Shown: positions 15,461-20,324 of the stretch, in pieces
How positions within the stretch are numbered: position 1 is the stretch's first letter
Layout: every line of letters begins with the position of its first letter
NCBI GenBank assembly: GCA_002369135.1
Contig: DFEY01000003.1
Location: 52,070-72,393 of the forward strand
Direction: 5' to 3'
From: Lachnospira sp. UBA3790
Lineage (GTDB): Bacteria > Bacillota > Clostridia > Lachnospirales > Lachnospiraceae
Length of the DNA stretch: 20,324 nt
Translations under genes and position numbers: made by a program
The notes under the pieces: model-generated
The model's input: only the letters and a program-made list of their open reading frames with translations
Told to the model about the DNA's origin: nothing
Databases searched by the model: none

Positions 15461-15496
15461 AATAACCCCTCTATTTTAAAGTAGAGGGGTTATTTT
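15461..15496 (+). terminator. Intrinsic terminator of glyS
   Basis: A perfect 13-base stem, AATAACCCCTCTA (15461-15473) with TAGAGGGGTTATT (15482-15494), closes an eight-base loop and runs into a T-rich tail. It also lies just past the end of the minus-strand small gene at 15499 and could terminate that transcript too. Confidence 0.92.
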
Positions 15497-15498
15497 GC

Positions 15499-15621
15499 TT
15501 ATTTTTTATTTTTTAAATTTTTTATAATTTTATATATAACTATCCCTATAGCGGTTCCTATTACCGCAAGTAGAATAAAATATATGGATATAAATAAAAT
15601 AGGATTGGTACCATATGGCAT
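15499..15621 (-). CDS. Tiny single-helix membrane protein (40 aa)
   Basis: A 40-residue protein starting MPYGTNPI, then one membrane helix (about residues 8-30) and a Lys/Asn-rich tail ending KNLKNKK. A strong AAGGAGAG lies just before the ATG on the minus strand, good evidence of translation for so short a gene. It starts 18 bases after the stop of the 57-residue reading frame, so the two form a small operon. The glyS terminator, read on this strand, ends it. The layout recalls small membrane peptides (regulators, toxin-like peptides or transporter partners). No homologue is recognised. Confidence 0.55.
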   Translation of the reverse strand: MPYGTNPILFISIYFILLAVIGTAIGIVIYKIIKNLKNKK

Positions 15622-15639
15622 TTTAATCACTCTCCTTTC

Positions 15640-15813
15640 TTAATAACAATCAGCCCAATAAGACTGTTTTACTTTTGCTTGTTTATTTTTTTTATCAAGT
15701 TTTAATAGTGTTACAGTTGATTTTATCTGTGCAAAAGCCTGTTCTATATTTTCAATATATTTTAAATCTGCTGATACGCATATACTTTGTAATAATAAGC
15801 CTATAGCAAGCAC
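15640..15813 (-). pseudogene. Small secreted protein gene with apparently missing N-terminus
   Basis: An open frame of 57 codons reads MLAIGLLLQSICVSAD, then a helical, charged region and the tail KQSYWADCY. The start looks like the hydrophobic core and cleavage site (VSA) of a signal peptide, but the basic n-region is absent. The only usable start is a GTG at 15813 with no ribosome binding site, and an in-frame stop lies 13 bases upstream inside a palindrome (15819-15833). This fits a gene whose 5' end was lost. An intact gene using the GTG start is possible but less likely. The product is unrecognised. Confidence 0.45.
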
Positions 15814-15818
15814 ATCAA

Positions 15819-15833
15819 AGTGATGCTATCACT
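15819..15833. repeat. 15-bp palindrome at the truncation point
   Basis: AGTGAT-GCT-ATCACT is a perfect inverted repeat of six bases around three. It lies six bases upstream of the GTG of the 57-codon frame and contains its upstream stop. It may be an operator or a scar of a rearrangement. Confidence 0.45.
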
Positions 15834-15851
15834 AATAATGTTAATTGAAAA

Positions 15852-15888
15852 GTGCATATTTTTAGTGAGCCCGTTTAAAAATATGCAC
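15852..15888. terminator. Orphan 13-bp hairpin, terminator-like
   Basis: GTGCATATTTTTA (15852-15864) and TAAAAATATGCAC (15876-15888) pair perfectly around an 11-base loop. T-rich bases follow at a short distance on both strands. No gene ends nearby on either strand, so it may be the leftover terminator of a lost gene or part of a small mobile repeat. Confidence 0.5.
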
Positions 15889-15970
15889 CTACTTTTTTAT
15901 AATATTTTTTCAGAAAGTTTAAATAATAAAAGACTACACTATAGTTAAAAGAATATAATTGAATTAGTTA

Positions 15971-15999
15971 TTGATATAAATTTGAAATTGATATAGAAT
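15971..15999 (+). promoter_or_regulatory. Promoter of the L,D-transpeptidase gene
   Basis: TTGATA (15971-15976), a 17-base spacer and TAGAAT (15994-15999) predict a start near 16006. The inverted pair ACACTATA (15936-15943) and TATAGTGT (16017-16024) flanks the promoter and could be an operator, though this is weak. Confidence 0.55.
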
Positions 16000-16022
16000 A
16001 TTTTAATCTATTGTAGTATAGT

Positions 16023-16038
16023 GTTTGTGGGAACAAAC
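16023..16038 (+). other. Leader hairpin with GNRA loop upstream of the L,D-transpeptidase gene
   Basis: GTTTGT (16023-16028) and ACAAAC (16033-16038) pair around the tetraloop GGGA, a GNRA type. It lies near the 5' end of the predicted mRNA and may stabilise it. Confidence 0.4.
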
Positions 16039-16074
16039 AAAAGAGTAGAGATAATTATTAAAGAGGCGTTTATT

Positions 16075-17496
16075 ATGAAAAGAACAATAAGCAAATTATT
16101 AATAGTAGCTATGGTGTTCAGTATGCTTTGCTTTTATCAAGCAGGCAAGGGCACTTCTGTTAAAGTATACGCAGATGGCCCTGAAGGTGAAACTCCACAG
16201 GTAGAGACTACTCCTCAACAGGAAACTACTACACCAGAAGTTACTACTGTACCAGAGACTACAGTACCTGAAACTACTAAACCAGCTAAGAAAACTCCAG
16301 CTAAGATAACAGGTCTTAAAATAACAGATGTTAAAAATGCATCATTAAGAGTTGTTTGGAAAAAGTCTTCTTTAGCTACAGAGTACTGGGTATATCGTTC
16401 AGTAGAAGGAAAGAGTAAGATGTCCGCATACAAGAAGTATAAGACTTTGAAGAAGACATCATTCATCAACACTGGATTATCACAAGGTACAGTCTACAAA
16501 TATAAAGTAGTAGCTGTTAGAAAAGCAGACGGATATACTACTAAGAGTGCAGGAAAGATTGCCACAGCTATGACAGATATCGATGCTGTAAAGTCTTTCA
16601 AAGCAAAGGCTGCTTCAAAGAGCATTAAGCTAACATATAAAAAGAATAAGAAAGCTACTAAATATTATCTATATAGAGCAAGTGAAAAGAATCCAAAGTA
16701 TAAGAAGATTAAGACTTTGAAGAAGAGCAAATCTTCATATACTGATAAGAAAGTTAAATCTGGTCAGGTTTATACATATAAAATTGTTACATATAGAAAG
16801 AAGTATGGAGTTAAGTCATACAGTATTCCTAAATATACTTCAGCTATGACAGCGTTATCAGCTCCTGCAAAGATTACTGCAAAAGAAAAAGCAACAAAGA
16901 TTATTCTTAAGTGGAAAGCAGTAAACAATGCAGAGAAGTACGAAGTATATAAAGGTAAAAAGCTAGTTAAGGTTACAAAGAAAACAACTTATACCCAAAA
17001 AGGTCTAAAGAAACGTCACAACTATAAGTTTAAAGTTCGTGCGGTTCGTAGATTTAAAGGAAAAACATATAAGAGTGCATTCGCTACTGTCTCAACATCT
17101 ACTACACTTGGTATGAAAGGATCATGGATTGAGGTTAACATTAAGACTCAGACACTTAGAATGTACATAAAGAACAAACTTTATGTTAAGACACCTATAG
17201 TATCAGGCAATGTGGGCGACAGACATACTAGCAAGGGAACTCACAGCATACTAGAAAAGACTGCTCACAGACAGCTTAAGGGTTCATACCATGGACAAAC
17301 TTGGGATGTAACAGTTAACTACTGGTTGAAGTTCACTAGCGATGCTCAAGGTATCCACGATAGTGTATGGCGTTCAGCATACGGTGGAAACATTTACAAG
17401 ACAAACGGTTCTCACGGTTGCGTTAACACACCACTTGGAGCAATGAGAAAAATCTTTAAGAAAGCTCGCGTGGGAATGCCGGTAATTGTGTACTAA
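16075..17496 (+). CDS. Secreted L,D-transpeptidase (YkuD) with three Lys-rich Fn3-like domains
   Basis: A 473-residue exported protein expected to form 3-3 cross-links in peptidoglycan or attach proteins to it. It has a signal peptide (about residues 1-33, cut near VYA), a Thr/Pro/Glu linker (about 37-72), and three fibronectin-III-like domains at about 76-167, 170-260 and 263-345 with very high Lys content. A C-terminal YkuD domain (about 349-473) carries H428 and the active-site signature SHGCVN (446-451, catalytic C449). The ATG at 16075 follows AGAGGCG; the upstream GTG at 16021 would put non-signal residues before a normal signal peptide. The basic Fn3 units probably bind anionic wall polymers, which is inference. 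A perfect terminator follows. Confidence 0.9.
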   Translation: MKRTISKLLIVAMVFSMLCFYQAGKGTSVKVYADGPEGETPQVETTPQQETTTPEVTTVPETTVPETTKPAKKTPAKITGLKITDVKNASLRVVWKKSSLATEYWVYRSVEGKSKMSAYKKYKTLKKTSFINTGLSQGTVYKYKVVAVRKADGYTTKSAGKIATAMTDIDAVKSFKAKAASKSIKLTYKKNKKATKYYLYRASEKNPKYKKIKTLKKSKSSYTDKKVKSGQVYTYKIVTYRKKYGVKSYSIPKYTSAMTALSAPAKITAKEKATKIILKWKAVNNAEKYEVYKGKKLVKVTKKTTYTQKGLKKRHNYKFKVRAVRRFKGKTYKSAFATVSTSTTLGMKGSWIEVNIKTQTLRMYIKNKLYVKTPIVSGNVGDRHTSKGTHSILEKTAHRQLKGSYHGQTWDVTVNYWLKFTSDAQGIHDSVWRSAYGGNIYKTNGSHGCVNTPLGAMRKIFKKARVGMPVIVY

Positions 17497-17551
17497 TAAA
17501 GCTATGAGTTAACTATTACCTAAAGAAAGAAAAATAACATATATAAGTACT

Positions 17552-17589
17552 AACTGCTTGTTTAACTTTTTGTTAAACAAGCAGTTTTT
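17552..17589 (+). terminator. Intrinsic terminator of the L,D-transpeptidase gene
   Basis: A perfect 15-base stem, AACTGCTTGTTTAAC (17552-17566) with GTTAAACAAGCAGTT (17572-17586), closes a T5 loop and is followed by TTTG. Confidence 0.92.
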
Positions 17590-17624
17590 GTTTGAAAAAT
17601 ATTTGTTATAAATAAAAAGAGTGC

Positions 17625-17655
17625 TTGACCTGGGGGTTACCCACAAGTTTAGAAT
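17625..17655 (+). promoter_or_regulatory. MerR-type promoter with 19-bp spacer and central dyad
   Basis: TTGACC (17625-17630) and TAGAAT (17650-17655) are 19 bases apart, too far for ordinary sigma-A recognition. Between and over them lies a 21-base dyad, 17628-17648, with two mismatched pairs and one central base. MerR-family activators bind such sites and untwist the overlong spacer. No merR gene is in this window, so the regulator would lie elsewhere. It drives the beta-helix protein gene starting at 17685. Confidence 0.6.
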
Positions 17656-17684
17656 TAAATAAAGAGTATAAGGAGGAAGTTAAA

Positions 17685-19649
17685 ATGAAAAAGATATTAC
17701 TTTCAGTATTATTGAGTTTGGCTGTATTTAGTACATTCGTCTGTAGTCAGTTTTCCATAAAAAGGGTTAGCGCAGACATTGTTACTATTCGAGTAGGCAG
17801 TTTTGCTGAATTGCAAAGCGCTGTAAATACTGCTAACCAAACTCAAGGAAAATACATTTTCAATTTTTATGATAATCTGACGATTTCTGCTGAGGAAAAA
17901 GTTTTCTTGTATCAGAGTGAAGTTACTTTGAGAGGAAATGGTCATACTATTACTGTGGATTCTAACTTAGCTAGTGTAGAGGATTTATTTGATCCAATAG
18001 AAATCAATAACAATTGCTTTTTTGAGGTCAAAGGAGATGCTCAATTGAATATTGGAACGGATGATGGAAATGATAAAATATTATTAAAACATACGAACAA
18101 CAATATTTATGCCTCTGATTCAAAGTATATTAGAAGAATTGGAATAACTTCAAGAGATGGAGTTGTCAACATCTATGATGGGACCCAATCTGCATTAGGA
18201 TATAGCGTGGCAGGGACGCTAAATATTTATGGGGGCATATTTACAAATTTCGTAGGACCATATAAAGATAGAAATGGAATCCAACTTGATTATGTAATCA
18301 CCACTTATTCTAATGGAGGCGATGCTTCAACTGCCAATGTAAATATTTTTGGTGGAAGTATTGAGAATAACTATGCTAGGGCAATCAATATAGAAGGCAA
18401 TAGTAAATGTTTGATAGAAGGAGACAAAGGAGATCCAGTGGTTATCAAAAGAAACCATATTGGATTTGACGGGGCAGGATTACTATTTAATTCATTAAAC
18501 ACATTGACCATTAAAAATGCTCTGTTCAAAAAGAATTCATGTGAAAATGAACCGGTTTATAGACCTCAGAAAGGTGGTTTTGGTGCTGCCGTTCACGTCA
18601 AAAGTGGATCTGTAGAAATGAAGGATTCGGTGTTCAAAGAGAACACCAATGATAAATTGGATCTATATTTTAGTTATATTAATTCAACTGTAACAATTGA
18701 TAATTCAAACTATAATATTACAAATTGTGACATTATCGATAATAAAGAAGGCATTACATTGAAAAATAATGCTAGCGGAACAATTCAGGATAGTACTATT
18801 AGTAATACTGAAGATGTTGGATTGAACATAAAAGGGACCGTGAATTGTAATCTGAAGAACACTAAAATAACAAGAAACGGCAGAAAAGAACTTGATTACA
18901 GTTTTGGTGGAGGAATTCTTTCTAATTTTGCCCACAACCCAAGTGAAGTAGGCTTAGGCCCCGCTACCATCAACTGTGATGAGAAAACAATGATTTGCAA
19001 CAATAAGGCTAAAACGGCCGGTGCTGATATATTTACAGAAAATACAAAACTTACTCTTCCCGACGTGCCTGCTAGAGGACAAGTGTTTGAAGAGACTGGC
19101 GAGAAAATTGATGGCTGGTACTATGATGGATATTATCCAACTATAGATGATCCTCCTGTAAAACCAGAGCGCTATGGAAGAACAGAGACCCCAATTCTGG
19201 CTGAAATAGACCCAAATGAAGCTAAGCATTATAGTATTATTGCTGCCCACCATTATGGGCCAATAGAAGAAACAACTACCCCGGCAGTTCCAACAACTAA
19301 AAATGTAACTACATCAGGGGTGATAACAACACAAAAAAATAAAATTTCAAAAAGAACGATTACGTTGAAAAAGGCATCAATCAAGAAGATAAAGGCTAAG
19401 AGAAAATCTTTAAAGATAACTTGGAAAAAAGTTAAACATATAACAGGCTATAAAATCCAATATTCATTGAACAAAAGATTTAAGAAAGCCAAGACTATAA
19501 TGATTAAAAAATCTTCAATTGTGTCAAAAAAAATAAAAAAACTAAAACGAAAGAAGAAATACTACATAAGAGTAAGAACATATGTAGTTATTGGTGATAA
19601 TATTTATCAAACTGAGTGGTCAAAGAAAAAAATAAAGAAAACCAAATAG
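17685..19649 (+). CDS. Secreted beta-helix protein with Thr-rich linker and Lys-rich Fn3-like C-terminus
   Basis: A 654-residue exported protein. Its signal peptide is probably cut after VSA (30). A right-handed parallel beta-helix follows (about 35-480), with repeated short strands such as TLNIYGG, VNIFGGSIENN and LTIKNALFKKN. A GGFGAAVHV turn and a late GGGI turn are also visible. A Thr/Pro/Val linker (about 527-550) leads to one strongly basic Fn3-like domain (about 555-654). It has no LPXTG or C-terminal helix, so the basic domain probably holds it to the wall by charge, like the Fn3 units of the L,D-transpeptidase upstream. AGGAGG (17671-17676) fixes the ATG at 17685. Its helix is less regular than that of the 840-residue protein at 3920 and lacks the InlB-type unit. 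An adhesin or carbohydrate-active role is possible. Confidence 0.8.
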   Translation: MKKILLSVLLSLAVFSTFVCSQFSIKRVSADIVTIRVGSFAELQSAVNTANQTQGKYIFNFYDNLTISAEEKVFLYQSEVTLRGNGHTITVDSNLASVEDLFDPIEINNNCFFEVKGDAQLNIGTDDGNDKILLKHTNNNIYASDSKYIRRIGITSRDGVVNIYDGTQSALGYSVAGTLNIYGGIFTNFVGPYKDRNGIQLDYVITTYSNGGDASTANVNIFGGSIENNYARAINIEGNSKCLIEGDKGDPVVIKRNHIGFDGAGLLFNSLNTLTIKNALFKKNSCENEPVYRPQKGGFGAAVHVKSGSVEMKDSVFKENTNDKLDLYFSYINSTVTIDNSNYNITNCDIIDNKEGITLKNNASGTIQDSTISNTEDVGLNIKGTVNCNLKNTKITRNGRKELDYSFGGGILSNFAHNPSEVGLGPATINCDEKTMICNNKAKTAGADIFTENTKLTLPDVPARGQVFEETGEKIDGWYYDGYYPTIDDPPVKPERYGRTETPILAEIDPNEAKHYSIIAAHHYGPIEETTTPAVPTTKNVTTSGVITTQKNKISKRTITLKKASIKKIKAKRKSLKITWKKVKHITGYKIQYSLNKRFKKAKTIMIKKSSIVSKKIKKLKRKKKYYIRVRTYVVIGDNIYQTEWSKKKIKKTK

Positions 19650-19661
19650 GTAAAAGGTAAG

Positions 19662-19695
19662 GCTCATAAGTAACAACTTATGAGCTTTATTTTTT
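19662..19695 (+). terminator. Intrinsic terminator of the beta-helix protein gene
   Basis: GCTCATAAGT (19662-19671) pairs perfectly with ACTTATGAGC (19676-19685) around an AACA loop, followed by TTTATTTTTT. It lies 12 bases after the stop codon. Confidence 0.92.
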
Positions 19696-19756
19696 GATTA
19701 ATGAATTGTAGTGATTATTAAGCGCATAAAATAGCAGATTAAAAGGAAAAAACTCA

Positions 19757-19784
19757 TTGAAAAAAAGATATACTGTGATATAAT
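19757..19784 (+). promoter_or_regulatory. Strong ppdK promoter
   Basis: TTGAAA (19757-19762), a 16-base spacer and a perfect TATAAT (19779-19784) with an upstream TG (19776-19777, extended -10). Transcription should start near 19791, giving a leader of about 128 bases. Confidence 0.8.
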
Positions 19785-19792
19785 CATTATGC

Positions 19793-19813
19793 TATGTGCG
19801 TATGCGCGTGTGT
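19793..19813. other. Alternating purine-pyrimidine run at the ppdK transcription start
   Basis: Twenty-one bases alternate strictly between pyrimidine and purine, with CG, TG and CA steps, the kind of tract that can form left-handed Z-DNA under negative supercoiling. It begins at about the third transcribed base. Whether it forms in the cell is unknown. Confidence 0.4.
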
Positions 19814-19874
19814 TTTGCGTGCAAAAAGCACATAAAACTATGGATTTTTGGGATGTTTTGATACATTTCAAAAC
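19810..19874 (+). other. Two hairpins in the ppdK leader RNA
   Basis: The first stem pairs GTGTTTT (19810-19816) with AAAAGCAC (19824-19831, one G-T pair). The second pairs GTTTTGA (19855-19861) with TCAAAAC (19868-19874) around a six-base loop. Neither has a terminator-like U tract. They may affect mRNA stability or expression of this abundant enzyme; no known riboswitch was recognised. Confidence 0.4.
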
Positions 19875-19918
19875 GTTCCATTTCATACAAATTTTTATAT
19901 TTTTAGGAGGAAAAACAA

Positions 19919-20324
19919 ATGGCAAACAAATGGGTATACCTTTTTAGTGAAGGTAATGCTGACATGCGTGAGTTACTTGGTGGTAAAGGTGCTAACCTTG
20001 CTGAGATGACAAACATTGGTCTTCCAGTGCCACAGGGATTCACAATCACAACAGAAGCTTGTACTCAGTATTATGAGGACGGCAGAAAGATTAACGATGA
20101 AATTCAGGGACAGATTAACGATTATATCGTGAAGATGGAAGAAATCACTGGTAAGAAATTCGGTGATGCTGAGAATCCACTTCTTGTATCTGTTCGTTCA
20201 GGTGCTAGAGCTTCTATGCCAGGTATGATGGATACTATCCTTAACTTAGGTCTTAACGAGACTGTAGTTAACACAATCGCTGAACAGTCTGGAAACCCTA
20301 GATGGGCTTGGGACTGCTACAGAA
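19919..20324 (+). CDS. ppdK: Pyruvate, phosphate dikinase, N-terminal part (cut by window end)
   Basis: The first 135 codons of an enzyme of about 870-880 residues that interconverts pyruvate, ATP and phosphate with phosphoenolpyruvate, AMP and pyrophosphate. The N-terminal ATP-grasp domain is visible: LLGGKGANLAEMTNIGLPVP, then GFTITTEAC, and later VSVRSGARASMPGMMDTIL with LNLGLN. AGGAGG (19905-19910) lies eight bases before the ATG. Codons here favour GGT, GCT and CTT and look tuned for high expression, unlike the neighbouring beta-helix gene. It has its own strong promoter. The reading frame is open at the window end. Confidence 0.96.
   Translation, partial: MANKWVYLFSEGNADMRELLGGKGANLAEMTNIGLPVPQGFTITTEACTQYYEDGRKINDEIQGQINDYIVKMEEITGKKFGDAENPLLVSVRSGARASMPGMMDTILNLGLNETVVNTIAEQSGNPRWAWDCYR

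Noticed and set aside
15910..16024. ACACTATA / TATAGTGT pair as a firm operator around the L,D-transpeptidase promoter
   Set aside because: Eight-base matches 73 bases apart are weak in AT-rich DNA; only mentioned in the promoter entry.
16021..16074. Upstream in-frame GTG start for the L,D-transpeptidase
   Set aside because: It overlaps the leader hairpin and would place charged residues before a normal signal peptide.
17625..17684. Upstream in-frame TTG start for the 654-aa beta-helix protein
   Set aside because: That TTG is part of the -35 box and the ATG at 17685 follows a perfect AGGAGG.

Overview
The window looks like chromosome of a low-GC, Gram-positive anaerobic Firmicute, most likely a Lachnospiraceae or close Clostridia relative. 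The reasons are the AT-rich sequence, strong AGGAGG-type ribosome binding sites, the gene set M16C peptidase - era - recO - alpha2-type glyS - ppdK, a BirA/BioY biotin-scavenging pair, and secreted Lys-rich Fn3 proteins with Thr-rich linkers. The genus cannot be fixed from this sequence alone.

Bases 1-6820 hold one long operon behind a near-consensus promoter (TTGACA-N17-TATTAT). It encodes a reduced Tad / type II secretion-like machine: a CpaF/TadA-type ATPase, one inner-membrane platform protein that appears to carry both T2SSF halves, four small one-helix proteins sharing an ungapped N-terminal signature (hydrophobic position 4, E7, H/L8, G9), two TadE/F-like one-helix proteins, and an 840-residue secreted right-handed beta-helix protein with an InlB-type repeat. 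No prepilin peptidase, TadZ/CpaE, RcpC/CpaB or secretin is present. This is the best candidate in the window for an undescribed system: a micro-pilin apparatus with its own large exoprotein.

Bases 6867-8589 hold the divergent birA and bioY genes. Between them lie a BirA-type operator, a bioY promoter whose -35 box lies inside that operator, and a birA promoter placed so that the transcript should begin at the A of the start codon (leaderless mRNA). A strong terminator closes bioY.

Bases 8620-15496 are a core block: a PreP-like M16C zinc peptidase, era overlapping recO by one base, a putative lipoprotein with its own promoter, and glyS with a strong terminator.

Bases 15497-19696 separate glyS from ppdK and look accessory: two tiny minus-strand membrane/secreted proteins (one apparently missing its N-terminus) beside orphan palindromes, an L,D-transpeptidase with three Lys-rich Fn3-like domains, and a second secreted beta-helix protein. 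The latter sits behind a promoter with a 19-bp spacer containing a dyad, the layout typical of MerR-family activation. The window ends in the 5' part of ppdK, which has a strong promoter and a structured leader.

Stretches without genes: 1-305 (promoter and leader), 15497-16074 (two small genes, palindromes, promoter) and 19650-19918 (terminator, promoter, leader). No tRNA, rRNA, CRISPR array or insertion sequence was seen.
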